This document shows positions 1-12,435 of a stretch of DNA of 64,000 nt, piece after piece. The notes below the pieces were generated by a model that saw only the letters and a list, made by a program, of their open reading frames with translations, did not search any database and was not told where the DNA came from. Made by a program: the position numbers and the translations under genes. Position 1 is the stretch's first letter; each line of letters opens with the position of its first letter. Source of the DNA: Bolinopsis microptera. Taxonomy: Eukaryota; Ctenophora; Tentaculata; Lobata; Bolinopsidae. Where the stretch lies: positions 4,173,375 through 4,237,374 of the forward strand of contig NC_087072.1 of NCBI RefSeq assembly GCF_026151205.1, read 5' to 3'.

Positions 1-632
1 TTAAAGAAGAGTCTGACAAATATACCATAGCAGGAGAAGAGAGAAAGAAACAAAGGTTGTCCAATTTGTAGTCCACAATATGTCCACATGATATGGTCAC
101 AGTACTTGAGTTCTAGCGTCATCACCCACGGAATATACCTGCGGAATGCGGACAGATTGATCAATTCCGATGTCATATTAGAAAAATAACATTTTGATAA
201 CCAGTCGCATAACGAAATGTTTTGTTTCTGGAAAAATCAAGCACGGTTAGCCAGTCTGGTTACCAAGCTTATATATATTAATATAAGCTTGGTAACCAGA
301 CTGGTAACCGGACTGGTAACCGGACTGACTTGATTATTATGGATACTTACATTATGCTATAGTTACCCAATTATTTAAATAATTACTACCGTGGCCGTAC
401 TATAACTAGTTTTTTTTTATTAAATACTTTTCAAACTTTACAGAGTACAGCAATTACAACGAATGAAATAAACTCGAATAAAATATTGCCCCCGTCTGTA
501 AAATCTGTCGGGAGACCAAACACGGTACTGCACAGTAAAACGTGCCCGCAATTACATGGCCCCGATATGATTTTTTAAAATGTGAAACAAAATTGTGATA
601 AAATAAATGTGTGGTGAAGAATGTGAAACAGT
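1..632. other. Gene-free flank with a palindrome
   Basis: No coding exon is visible. It holds the 24-bp perfect hairpin at 251-304 and, at 412-425, a T-run that on the minus strand reads as AATAAA followed by an A-run. This could be the poly(A) signal or tail of the ORF1-like gene ending at 633. Confidence 0.5.
251..304. repeat. Perfect 24-bp inverted repeat with 6-nt loop
   Basis: Bases 251-274 are the exact reverse complement of 281-304, with loop 275-280. The arm contains GGTTACCAAGCTTATAT. Directly after it, a short direct repeat (GGTAACCGGACT) occurs twice. It may be a small foldback element or a mutational hotspot. No target duplication is visible. Confidence 0.8.
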
Positions 633-1544
633 TCAAATTTCTTCAGACGAGGCTGATACACTGTTCTTATCAGAGCTGACAATCTTATTGTTCCTTATGA
701 AATGAACTCTGTTAGGCTCTGCTTTCCTCTTCTCTTTCAATTCCTCCCAGAGCTTCTTGTAAGCTCTCCTTTCTTCCACTGATCTGTCTGGGCAAATGTA
801 GATACTTTTATAGCCCTCTTTTGTGCGTAGTAGTTTCGCTTTTCGCAGCACCTGAGTAACCATGTCAGAGCTATTTAGAGATAGTTTAGTTGGTCGTATT
901 AATGTGCCCACTCTCTTCAGACCAACTCTACAACAGTCACGAAAAGAAGGTTTCTCGTTTATCTCACCAAGAACTTCAGCAACTTTGTTTTCTAACTTCT
1001 CGCCGTCGGATTCACTTATTCCGTAGATTACGACGTTTCTGCTTCTTTCATACTTTTCAGCTATTGTCTTAACTGCAGTACAGATCTTCTTTGGCGTAAG
1101 AGCAGCTGCACAAGTCTTTTTCAGGGCAGAAGAATATGATTTCATTTCTGTCTGCACAGTTGTTTGAACAGACTTGAGTTCTTCGTCCTTCTTTTCAATG
1201 AGCTGCTTCTGCAAATCAATGACAGTTTTCTGCTCCGCGATTACTGAAATGTTCTGTTTATCTACTCTCTCCGCAGCCATTTGCAAATGAGGAGCCGCAT
1301 AACGATTCAAAATGAAACAAACAGTTTGCAGCCAATCACACAGTTTTTCTTTCGAAACTGATCGCTTGTTCAGGTTTTTCAATACTAGATCTCCGTATTC
1401 CTTAACATCCAGTTCATGGCACATTTCATTAAAAACACTGTTTGTAGCTCTCGCTACCTGATCTGCATGTCTGGCACTAAACAGATCATCATTATCGGGG
1501 TCATCGACCAAATGCTTCGTATGTTCATGGTATGAGTACTGCAT
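633..1544 (-). CDS. LINE ORF1-like protein (coiled coil plus L1-ORF1-type RRM)
   Basis: An intact 303-aa single-exon frame. Residues 1-95 form a poorly recognised N-terminal region, about 100-145 a charged coiled coil (EQKTVIDLQKQLIEKKDEEL), and 165-285 the RNA-binding ORF1 fold of non-LTR elements: NVVIYGISE, a GEINEKP motif, CRVG, ICPDRSVEERRAYKKL and a final HFIRNNKIV. Such proteins bind element RNA in the retrotransposition particle. No endonuclease or reverse transcriptase lies next to it, and the frame has no lesion, which is odd for a truncated element. Related copies lie at 41222-42186 and 61773-62345. It may be an ORF1-only relic, a non-autonomous element or a domesticated gene. The start ATG at 1544 is the first in frame and precedes the conserved part. 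Confidence 0.75.
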   Translation of the reverse strand: MQYSYHEHTKHLVDDPDNDDLFSARHADQVARATNSVFNEMCHELDVKEYGDLVLKNLNKRSVSKEKLCDWLQTVCFILNRYAAPHLQMAAERVDKQNISVIAEQKTVIDLQKQLIEKKDEELKSVQTTVQTEMKSYSSALKKTCAAALTPKKICTAVKTIAEKYERSRNVVIYGISESDGEKLENKVAEVLGEINEKPSFRDCCRVGLKRVGTLIRPTKLSLNSSDMVTQVLRKAKLLRTKEGYKSIYICPDRSVEERRAYKKLWEELKEKRKAEPNRVHFIRNNKIVSSDKNSVSASSEEI

Positions 1545-2487
1545 CGTGTATATTCCAATGTACAGTTCTTGTATACAGGCTACACAACGATCACACTAAA
1601 AGACAAGCACTTCTTATCGCAAGTTACAACAGCTGATAACAGAGCTCGCTATTTGCAACCAAATGTAAAACGACTACACACTGAATCAACGTAAGAATCA
1701 CTAATTGTTAAAATGTTCCATGTTATTGTAAGGTATCACTGAAAGATGTGACTCATCTATGATCTACTGATAATTTATTGTAGGTTTATAACCACCAAGA
1801 CGCGCGCCGAGTTGGACTCGTTGACGGTCCTAATATTTGAAACAAATATTTTAAGAGTATCACCCGTTAAATAATTTATAATTTTGAAACTTTCGATTCA
1901 ACTTGAAACAATTCGAATACACAGAGGTTACAGTCTTGCTGTCCGAAATACCAAAATGAGCCACCTTAAATATCTGCTAGATGATACAATTACATGACTT
2001 TATGTGGTACCAGCACTCACCAGTACAGGGCAATCTTTTCGTTGGATAATTCGCTTCCACTCATTTAATCTTCATAACCAAACAATGTGGAATCTTTCTG
2101 GTTTGATTGATAAATAAAAGGCTAAGCAACATAATTCTACTTGAACATAACAGAAATGATTCACGAAAAGTAGTCAATTTCTACATATCCTTACAAAAGT
2201 GCACGGTCGATCAAAACTTTAAACTAACATCAACCTTCGCTGAACATAAGAAATATAAATATGAAATTAAAAATATTAAAAGTCACTGTAGAGACAGAGT
2301 GTAGCTATCAATTACTCAGCGCAAAATATAAGTTGACGGATGTCTCCGGGCCCTCGTTAACCTCAAAATCTCAGTTTTACTCTTGTTCGGATCAACATGT
2401 ACGCCATCCGCCAACTGACATCGAAGAGATGATGGGTCAAGCAAACATATGAAAGTCTGAACAACAAAAGCAGTTTAATTCAGGATT
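1545..2487. other. Intergenic, no gene seen apart from a dispersed repeat
   Basis: Between the ORF1-like start and the receptor stop codon there is no convincing exon on either strand. The 90-bp dispersed repeat at 1780-1869 is the only recognisable item. The part near 2460-2487 should be 3' UTR of the receptor gene. Confidence 0.5.
1780..1869 (-). repeat. Dispersed ~88-bp repeat, copy 1
   Basis: On the minus strand this reads AACGGGTGATACT, then GACCGTCAACGAGTCCAACT, CGGCGCGC and TAAACCTAC at the end. A second copy in opposite orientation lies at 62662-62748 with the same blocks. Read on the plus strand, GCGCCGAGTTGG matches 10 of 12 positions of a tRNA A-box, but no B-box is evident. It is probably part of a short interspersed or terminal-repeat element. 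Confidence 0.7.
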
Positions 2488-5400
2488 CTAATCCGGAACA
2501 TTAAAACTTTCCACTCGTTCAAGATCTGGAGCAGTCGGCTGGAAGGAAAAGTTATCGTAAACATGTTCCAATTCACAACTTTCCACAGTGTCAAGTTCTC
2601 CAGACAACACCACCTCGATAATAGTAACAGCATTTTCTTCCTCTTCAAACAAGGTACAGCTTCCTTTCTCTTCAAATTCTTCACTTTCTCCCTCTACATC
2701 GTCTAGTTGCTCCTTATCCGGTATCTCATACTCCACTTCAGGAGATATTTCATCAACTTCAGCCGCTTCAGTCTGATAGTTTGCCAGCGAAGAGTACACA
2801 TTATTAAGAGACTGTTCTTCGCACTGTTCTTCGCACTGTTCTTCGCACTGTTCTTCGCACTGTTCCTCTTTCTCTTCCTTCTTATTCTCGTCTAATTCCC
2901 TCCACTCAACAATGCTATTACTGGGCCGCCGATAATTCCTAGGATCACTCTGCTTTATCTTGACGCTCTGCAACGAAATACCGTCATCATTATACGAATG
3001 AGTTTTAGGTCGTTTCGCTTTTACTTTGTACATATAGAGCAGAAGACTAACAATCACCACAATTCCAATACAAGCTCCACCGGGGTAAACTACTGTCTTC
3101 CTTTTCATGAAGGCGAGCAACCAATTCTCTTTACCACAGAACTGAGATAACTCAGGATCTTCTTCTTCAGGACAACTGGTACAGTTCAAGTCCCCAGACT
3201 TACTGTAAAAGTTGTCGGGACACTTTTCACACAAGTTTCCAGTCCTGTTCCACGTGTAGCCAGCTGGACAGTTGCAGTGGGTACTGTTCACTGCAACAGA
3301 GTGTTCAGGACAAACTTCACATCCGGTGCTGTTACCCTCACTTAACTCACCTTCTGAGCAATGTGAGCAGTTTCTCTGAGTTAAGTTCCAGTAATCACCA
3401 GCATAACAGCTGCAGAATGACTGGCGACCAACAGATGTGGACTCTCCAGGACATGCTGAACACTCAGTGCTACCGGAGTAGCTGAAATATCCCTCCTCGC
3501 AAGATTCACAGACATCTCCCTCGCTCATGTAGAGACCTTGTGTACAGTAACAGAGAGAGGAGCCAGGAGGTGAGTCTGAATCATCAGGACAAGGGAGACA
3601 CAAGGAACTGGAGTTGTCTGACTTGTAAGTATTTGCAGGACAATTCTCACAATCAGATCCAGTGAAGTGCTGTCCCTGTGTGCAGTTACAAGATGAGGAT
3701 CCTTGAGAGGAGGTGGAATCTCCAGGACAGTTTGTGCAGTTAGAACTTCCCTTGAAACTGTAGGTGTCCTTTGGGCATAATGAACAAGATTCATCCACCA
3801 TATGATACCCAGGGGCACAGTCGCAGTGGTCTGACTGAGGTGCTGCTGTTGAGTTGAAGGGACAAGGGTTACAAGTGACTGAGTTCTCAGGAGCAAACTT
3901 GTTTTCAGGACAGATCTCGCAAAACCCACTCCTCCAGACCAACCCTGACTGACAACTGCAACGTTCTGACCCTGGGGGAGATGTGCTGTGGTCTGGACAT
4001 GGTGTACAGGTATCACTCCCAGAAAGACTGTAGTGGTTAGTACTACACTCCACACAAAGAGTCTCTGATTCTTTGTAGTAACCAGCAACACAATCGCACA
4101 TCTCAGCTCCGACAGGAGAGCCGGACATGTCCGGGCAAGGGCTGCAAGAAGAGACGTTTCCTTTACTGTATGTGTTCTCTTTGCAGGTTTCACAGGTTTT
4201 GTTCTCAGCAGACCAGGACAGTCCAGACGAGCAGTTACAATGATCGGAACCTGCGTAGGATGTAGTATTTGTAGGACAAACAGAGCAGGTTACAGAATCT
4301 TTTCCACTGAAGGTTCCCTGAGGACATACCTGACAATCTCCCAGGTTCCAGAATGATCCACTCGAACAAGAGCATCTGTTGGATCCGGGTCCTGATGTGC
4401 TTTCAGCGGGACAGTCTTGACAAAAAGTAGAATTGCTATGACTGTATGTGTTGTTTGCACAATCTGGACATTGTCCGTCCGACCAATATTTCCCCGCTGA
4501 GCAACTACACCTCTCAGATCTTGGGGAAGAGGTTGAGCTCTGAGGACACTGCAGACACTGGGTAGAGTTAAACAAACTGTAAGTGTCCTCTTCACAATCC
4601 TCACACTGGGGTAGAACCCAATACTTACCTGCCTTACAAGCGCACTGACCCGACCCTTCAGGAGATGTGCTGTTATCAGGACACTCTGGACAAGTTGTAG
4701 CGTCTGGCTTGCTGTAGTGGTTCTCAGGACAAAGGCTGCAATCTTCCAGTTGTTGGTCCCAAAATGAGCCTTCTTGGCAGGAACATCTGCTAGATCCTGG
4801 AGCTGATGTACTACCATCAGGGCAGTCTTGACAATCAGTAGAGTTGCTGTTGCTGTAGGTATCTTTAGAACAATCAAGACAGTTTCCATTCAACCAGTAG
4901 GTCCCTGCTGGACAACTACACCTCTCAGATCTTGGGGAAGAGGTTGAGCTCTGAGGACACTGCACACACTGAGTAGAGTTAAACAAACTGTAAGTGTCCT
5001 CTTCACAATCCTCACACTGGGGTAGAACCCAATACTTACCTGCCTTACAAGCGCACTGACCCGACCCTTCAGAAGATGTGCTGTTATCAGGACACTCTGG
5101 ACAAGTTGTAGCGTCTGGCTTGCTGTAGTGGTTCTCAGGACAAAGGCTGCAATCTTCCAGTTGTTGGTCCCAAAATGAGCCTTCTTGGCAGGAACATCTG
5201 CTAGATCCTGAAGCTGAGATGCTACCATCAGGGCAGTCTTGACAATCAGTAGAGTTGCTGTTGCTGTAGGTATCTTTAGAACAATCAAGACAGCTTCCAG
5301 TAGGTCCCAGTAGGGACCAGTAGGTCCCCGCTGGGCAACTACACCTCTCAGATCTTGGGGATGAGGTTGAGTCCTGAGGACACTGCACACACTGAGTAGA

Positions 5401-6518
5401 GTTAAACAAACTGTAAGTATCCTCTTCACAATCAGCACACTGTGGTAGAACCCAATACTTACCTGCCTTACAAGCGCACTGACCCGATCCTTCAGGAGAT
5501 GTGCTACCAACTGGGCAATCTGTGCATGTTGTGTCGCCGGAGATACTGAACGTATTAGCTTTACAGAGCTCACATCCTGCTGAAGTGATGGAGTAACCAC
5601 TGTTGCAAGTGCACGACATGACAGTGAGATATGTACACAAACCGGAAGGTATGTTGTAAGTGCAGGATAAAGACCCGTCCGAGTTGGTGGTGCACTGTAG
5701 ATCTTCAACAAAGTACGGCAATACACCACGAGATACACTTTTAACCTCGCCGAACAGATGGAATTTGAGATATTTGCAGATCTCAAGAGCAGTGGAATTG
5801 AAGCCGGAATCCCGATAGCAGACATTTTTACGAGATCCTGATCCATCAAACTCAACTTTTAGCCGTCCATTCCCACCGATGGAAAGCTCTATACTTGAGG
5901 GTCTGCCAAGTATGATTACCTCAGCCAAGCTGAGATATGAAGAACCTCCACGAATCTCTATCTTCCATCCAGTCTCCCTGACATTATAACTAAATGGTCC
6001 AATGCAGGAAGAGCATGAAATGGTCCATATGTGAGTTCGGCTTGTGTCACCCACTTCAACTAGTCCCAAAGAAACCCCATTTATCCTGTCTTCACAACAG
6101 CCTACTCGGTTGTAGATGGTGATCTTCTCCATGTAGAAGTAGGAGGGGAATTCAAGTCTCCACCAAGCGTTCGATCCTTGGCTGGTAGTTTGAGTGAGAG
6201 AGTTATCGCCCCATCTTCCGTTAGTGTTACCATCAATAGCTTTTTCCGCTCCTGTACTCGAGGTCCATTCGTCTGTCTGACTCGCTTTCCCTTGACTGGC
6301 AATGTTACTGTACTGGCTCCAAACCTCTGAGGTCAAAAGAGTCAAAACAATAATAAAAGCACACAAATCCTCGAATTAGTCGCCCTACTTATAATACTTA
6401 TAGGGAAGATCAACCCACATTGGATAACGATCACACTCCTCACCATATAATATGACTTACGTGAGGTTAAAAAGAGTAAGCATGTGATTAGGATCTTCAA
6501 GTTCAATTTTGACACCAT
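2488..6518 (-). CDS. Type I membrane receptor: F5/8C, SRCR-like, GCC2/GCC3 repeats, TM, acidic tail
   Basis: Two coding exons give 1,298 aa. Exon 1 (6461-6518) encodes MVSKLNLKILITCLLFLTS, a signal peptide, and ends in GTAAGT. Exon 2 (2488-6326) follows a TTTTGACCTCAG acceptor. A contiguous frame into 6366 has no ATG, so the spliced start is preferred. Order: F5/8C (discoidin-type) domain at about 25-165, a degenerate SRCR-like domain at about 170-265 (VCYRDSGFNSTALEICKYL), about sixteen TNFR/ephrin-like GCC2-GCC3 cysteine repeats of about 50 aa, a TM helix near 1100-1120 (IGIVVIVSLLLYMY), then a 179-aa acidic cytoplasmic tail. The middle carries near-identical tandem copies of a roughly 420-bp block, a recent internal expansion. 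The tail holds a five-fold EEQC repeat and tyrosine motifs VYSSL and VYDNF that could bind adaptors when phosphorylated. A ligand-binding or immune-type receptor role is inferred. Confidence 0.85.
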
Positions 6519-7831
6519 TTTTTCTATATCTTCGATCTAACAATTTTTGTCACGAAACAAAACAATAAACTTGAGACACTGACAGTGATTGTGCAACATT
6601 TTTCCAATGGGGCTGCTGGTAGTCAAATTTAGCACCGTGACTTTTACAGGAGTAAATAAAATCACTTTTCTATTGCGTTTAGACATAGAATTAAAAATTT
6701 AAAACTAGTTTTGTCATTTCACTGTCTGGACAACATATATTAGCTCAATGCTTTATTAAAACTGCAGCTGTTTTTTAAACGTTTTTAAAGTTAACAGATA
6801 TCTGCCCCTGTCGACATATTATTGAACGTAATGGCACAGATAATATCGATGGAGGAGAAATCGATATGATCATTAACTCTATACAGACATTACGAATTGA
6901 ATTAATAAATACTGACCCAAGTTGTATTTATGTGATCACACTGAAACCAGTGTTTCAATTTTTATTTTCCTACCAATTGTTTCCTACAGGTAATGGGTAT
7001 TGATTGAAAACACTTGCGTGCGAATGCAACATGATTCCTATATCGTATGTGTTTGATTAATTGTTTAAGTTTTACTACGACAACGGACACTAACCGAGCA
7101 AAATGAGGATTCGTCAGAACAGAACAGTTCGAATCGCGCAGACTTGATCTGGAAGTAGAAGTTTAAGACCGCTGTCGGAGTCGAAGTAGGACAACGTTAA
7201 CAACAGTCATCGATATCTTATCCACCAATCTAAGTTGGAATATTACAATCTCATATACAGTTCTCTTCACATAAGTATAACCAATACCATTAACATTTTA
7301 ACAGTCAAATATTTTATTGCCAGTAAATTCTTGTGCCCCTGAAAACTGTTACTTCTACTTTATCTAATCTGCTAATAACGCCTCAGGTTTTTTAGGTTTT
7401 GCTCCCAAAAAAAAATGTATTTGGTTTATGTAGCAATTATAATAAATGACACATTATTTTCAGGCGTGAGTTAGCGATAGGACTAACGAAGTGCAAGGTT
7501 GAAGGTTGTCCAATGTTATTGGTCGCTGCGAGAGGGGCTGAACGAAGCGAATACTTTTAGTTTTAATAAACGGGCTGTTATCAATTAATTAAATAGATTA
7601 GAAGATCAATCACAAACAGTATTTAAAACAACTCACAGTGATACGATCAATATTTCTTTGCAAAATAAATTATTAAAACTAGTTAACATATTACAACTTT
7701 CATCAATCTTCGTTTCAGATCTTTTAGCCCATATCATAAGAGATCTGTCTTAATAATACTGGTTTACAGAAGAAATAATCCCATGGAATTTCAATATCAA
7801 ACTGATTCCTTTCATCTAAAACTCACTATTT
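6519..7831. other. Intergenic, no gene seen
   Basis: AT-rich sequence between the receptor start and the 3' end of the next minus-strand gene. No exon with matching splice sites, no clear repeat array and no RNA gene was recognised. The receptor promoter should lie just above 6518, but no core element is distinctive. Confidence 0.5.
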
Positions 7832-10800
7832 TCAGAATCCTTGACGTTCTAGAAATTTAGTAACACTGTCAGCGAACTGCCCTGGTATGAGCACTCTACA
7901 GAATGGAGCGTCTATGTGTATGTAGGAGGGAGGATAGTCTTCTGTTTGTTGCAAATGTTCGAGAAGGTCCTCAACCAGTACGTTGTAATCACCAAATACC
8001 TGTTAGGACGTGATTAAGTATTATAATTCAACTTTAGTAACCAGAATAAACATGAACTGATAGAATAATATCAAACATTAATGAGCATATAATTTACACT
8101 AATGACTAACATTTACGAAGAATGATTAGAACTTAGATTTATAATCAGATGAGTTGATCTCAAGTCTCAATGATAATAATTGAACTAACCTAACAGAACT
8201 GTTCTGACAGGATATGGAGGCACTAACTTACCTTGTTAACAACTGTTCTGACAGGATATGGAGGCACTAACTTACCTTGTTAACGACTGTTCTGACAGGA
8301 TATGGAGGCACTAACTTACCTTGTTAACAGCTGTTCTGACAGGATATGGAGGCACTAACTTACATTGTTAACAGCTGTTCTGACGGGATATGGAGGCACT
8401 AACTTACCTTGTTAACAGCTGTTCTGACAGGATATGGAGGCACTAACTTACCTTGTTAACAGCTGTTCTGACAGGATATGGAGGCACTAACTTACCTTGT
8501 TAACAACTGTTCTGACAGGATATGGAGGCACTAACTTACCTTGTTAACAACTGTTCTGACAGGATATGGAGGCACTAACTTACCTTGTTAACAACTGTTC
8601 TGACAGGATATGGAGGCACTAACTCACCTTGTTAACAACTGTTCTGACAGGATATGGAGGCACTAACTTACCTTGTTAACAACTGTTCTGACAGGATATG
8701 GAGGCACTAACTTACCTTGTTAACAACTGTTCTGACAGGATATGGAGGCACTAACTTACCTTGTTAACAACTGTTCTGACAGGATATGGAGGCACTAACT
8801 AACCTTGTTAACAATTGTTCTGACAGGATATGGAGGCACTAACTTACCTTGTTAACAACCGTTCTGACAGGATATGGAGGCACTAACTTACCTTGTTAAC
8901 AGCTGTTCTGACAGGATATGGAGGCACTAACTTACATTGTTAACAGCTGTTCTGACAGGATATGGAGGCACTAACTTACCTTGTTAACAACTGTTCTGAC
9001 AGGATATGGAGGCACTAACTTACCTTGTTAACAACTGTTCTGACAGGATATGGAGGCACTAACTCACCTTGTTAACAACTGTTCTGACAGGATATGGAGG
9101 CACTAACTCACCTTTTTAACAATTGTTCTGACAGGATATGGAGGCACTAACTTACCTTGTAAACAACTGTTCTGACAGGATATGGAGGCACTAACTCACC
9201 TTGTTAACAATTGTTCTGACAGGATATGGAGGCACTAACTCACCTTGTTAACAATTGTTCTGACAGGATATGGAGGCACTAACTTACCTTGTTAACGACT
9301 GTTCTGACAGGATATGGAGGCACTAACTCACCTTGTTAACAACTGTTCTGACAGGATATGGAGGCACTAACTTACCTTGTTAACAACTGTTCTGACAGGA
9401 TATGGAGGCACTAACTCACCTTGTTAACAACTGTTCTGACAGGATATGGAGGCACTAACTCACCTTGTTAACAACTGTTCTGACAGGATATGGAGGCACT
9501 AACTCACCTTGTTAACAACTGTTCTGACAGGATATGGAGGCACTAACTTACCTTGTTAACAACTGTTCTGACAGGATATGGAGGCACTAACTAACCTTGT
9601 TAACAACTGTTCTGACAGGATATGGAGGCACTAACTCACCTTGTTAACAACTGTTCTGACAGGATATGGAGGCACTAACTTACCTTGTTAACAACTGTTC
9701 TGACAGGATATGGAGGCACTAACTTACCTTGTTAACAACTGTTCTGACAGGATATGGAGGCACTAACTAACCTTGTTAACAATTGTTCTGACAGGATATG
9801 GAGGCACTAACTAACCTTGTTAACAACTGTTCTGACAGGATATTGAGGCACTAACTTACCTTGTTAACAACTGTTCTGACAGGATATGGAGGCACTAACT
9901 AACCTTGTTAACAACTGTTCTGACAGGATATGGAGGCACTAACTAACCTTGTTAACAACTGTTCTGACAGGATATGGAGGCACTAACTTACCTTGTTAAC
10001 AACTGTTCTGACAGGATATGGAGGCACTAACTAACCTTGTTAACAACTGTTCTGACAGGATATGGAGGCACTAACTTACCTTGTTAACAACTGTTCTGAC
10101 AGGATATGGAGGCACTAACACATCAGTACATTCCATCTCCGAGATATCCAGCTCATTCTTCACTCTGTTCACATGGTACTCTGTCTGAAGAGAAGGGACA
10201 GTTAATATAAAAAGATTTCTGTGTGTTTGAACACTAATTTTAAGTTCTACTGTTTACGGTCCCAACTTTATCATTACTCAACATGCTTCACAACCACAGA
10301 TGTTTTATTATACGAGTCCCTTAGTCTCCGGATCCTGAGGTAATTTTGGGTTGAATGGGTTAGATCGAGGTCAAACTTTGCTCGCAGTTAGTAATACAAT
10401 AGTTCATGTTACTGTTAGTAGAGACTCCCAGGATCCTATTAGTTTTGTCATTGAAGTTCCGAACTTTAAGTTTAGTACTTGTTTTACTACAAACATAGCG
10501 TGACGAACTGAGTACGTATACCCAATGTTTCCTTGAGAGTGTAAAAACTAACATCTGTGAATACCATTATTATGATGTGACACCGCGCTCTCAGTTATAC
10601 TTATCTAACAAAATTATATGCCATTATCTCACTTTCTATCTCAACTGAAAACCGACCGTAATCTCAGATAGCACTGGTTAACGGATATAGCCTCGCGGTT
10701 GGCTGATATTTTAAGCTCCTGATACGTGGCTCTAACTTGAGAGGATGCCCTCGTTGTTCTTGTCGATCTTTACATTTTATCTCCATGATTTGCTTTTGTT

Positions 10801-11863
10801 TACGCTTCGAAACAGCTTTAGAACCTCTCTGATTTAGTATCTCCAGTTTAACTATTTTTATTGGACCATAATAAGATACTATACCATATTATCAGGTTGC
10901 ATTTTATTAGATTAGGGGCAATTATAAATTATAAATTATATGAACAGGCAAATTGTGTGCATAACCTAATTATCGTGACGTAACCTATATAGCAACAACA
11001 AATGCGCATAAACATTAAACAATACCAAAAATGCGCATGTCTGCTCATCAATAAAATGACTGACTGTACGACGGTTAGAGATTTGTTATATTTTAGGTAA
11101 CTTAGGTCCAATTTTTAATTTATGTTTTGGGCCCGGTTCGTCACTCGTTAGTGAACTGACTTCATATTATCTGATAACCTGGTATCTCTAATTTCTACAG
11201 TGACAATGATGTTGATAGTTCAGTTATTGATGATCCGAAATCTTCTCGCTTCGGCTACCAGTGGTAAGTAACAAAATAAATGTATTAGTGTAATGGCAGT
11301 TGTATTAGTGTAATGGCAGTTGTAATTAAGCGTACAGCAAGCTGATTATCATATTTTATTCGTTAATTTCAACAAAAATTTGCCAAAAGCCTGGAAATAC
11401 AGAATATTTAGAGCGGCCCATGCAATTGTTATAATAGTATTAAACTTTGTTGTTATAGACCGAAAAGTTTGCAGGTCAGAATAAGAACTCTCAAAGCCTG
11501 ACCAACTTTGCGTTGAACGAGTGAAACTTTAACAAAAACACTAACAAAGTTACAAAATCTTAAATCAAAACATAAGTACCACACCTCTAGATAACAACTT
11601 TTACTTACCGTAGGACTTTTCTCGTAAGTTATTCCCTTGGTCGCCTCCTGTCTAGCTGTGAGGAACTTAAGAAGAGGTAGCTCATTACCCTCACTGTCGT
11701 ACAAGTGTTCTTTTGTAACCTCGTAACCATGGTAACTTGTGGAGGAGTTTAATCGTGGTGAACACGCCGCAACTCTGCTTCTTAGTGGGACTAATCTTCT
11801 CAGACCGCGTAAACATAACATAGTGGCTCCTTTTTGGGGACGTGAGATTATTTTCATTGTCAT
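7832..11863 (-). CDS. Small putative mitochondrial protein, three exons, identity not recognised
   Basis: Exon 1 (11609 to 11821 or 11863) ends ACG|GTAAGT, exon 2 (10080-10184) follows CTCTTCAG and ends AAG|GTAAGT, and exon 3 (7832-7999) follows CCTAACAG and ends in TGA. All junctions are phase 0. Starting at the ATG at 11821 gives 161 aa; an in-frame ATG at 11863 gives 175. The N-terminus (MLCLRGLRRLVPLRSRVAAC) is rich in arginine and lacks acidic residues, like a mitochondrial presequence. The body is acidic and soluble-looking (YDSEGNELPLLKFL, VFGDYNVLVEDLLEHL, ending FLERQGF). No family was recognised. Intron 2 consists largely of a 44-bp minisatellite whose unit contains the exon 2 end and its donor. 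A missing small exon in the 1.4-kb intron 1 cannot be excluded. Confidence 0.65.
8206..10123. repeat. Minisatellite A: 44-bp unit, ~44 copies, spans a splice donor
   Basis: The unit contains GACAGGATATGGAGGCACTA on the plus strand. On the minus strand it is 40 nt of the end of exon 2 (coding VPPYPVRTVVNK) plus GTAA, so every unit rebuilds an AACAAG|GTAAGT donor at its junction. Units differ mainly at donor position +3: GTAAGT, GTGAGT or GTTAGT. A few units have GTAAGT after T instead of G. Reading on past the first donor meets a TAG at once, so the exon-proximal donor must be used for a full-length protein. Confidence 0.95.
11206..11263 (+). CDS. Possible orphan signal-peptide exon
   Basis: An ATG followed by a hydrophobic stretch (MMLIVQLLMIRNLLASATS) ends at CAGTG|GTAAGT, phase 1, the same length (58 nt) and phase as the receptor's signal-peptide exon. 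No downstream plus-strand exon was found, so it could be chance, a lost gene or an exon spliced to something not recognised. Confidence 0.25.
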
Positions 11864-12435
11864 AAGGAAAACATTGAGATTAGTATCTTCAATCCCAGTG
11901 CGATTCTGAATACTTTCTAGAATTTAAGATAAGAGATCAGTTTGTCAATCGATTTCAAAGTTTCATGATAAGAATTAAAAACGGAAATTTGATGAAATAT
12001 ATAATAGGTTGTTTTATTTCAAATTTTTTTATAATTTATAAAACATTAAATACAAATAAGAAATAAATATCAAAGTAACTGGAGCCCGGAACAATTCAAG
12101 GCTTTAAGTCGTCTGACGGATAAAAATTGTAAAATGTTTGTTTATTACAAACTAATCACGATAGACTTTAAAAAGAAACGTTAGTAGATCCCTCCCTATA
12201 CAAACTTTCAAAACATCGTCATCTGAGACTTCTAAGAAAAATATGGTCATATTCTGAACACAACAGCCATAGCAAACATGATCCACCCAAACCATGACAA
12301 GATGATAAATAATACCGTCCTCAACAATTCTACCCAGAAAATCATCCAAGACTGCATGTCATTAATAAATGATCCAGGTCATCTTGAGTCAAGTGACATT
12401 AAGAAATGATCCAGGTCATGTAAAGTCCAATAACA

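Noticed and set aside
8206-10123. CRISPR-like array
   Set aside because: Units are contiguous with no unique spacers, and the context is a spliced animal gene.
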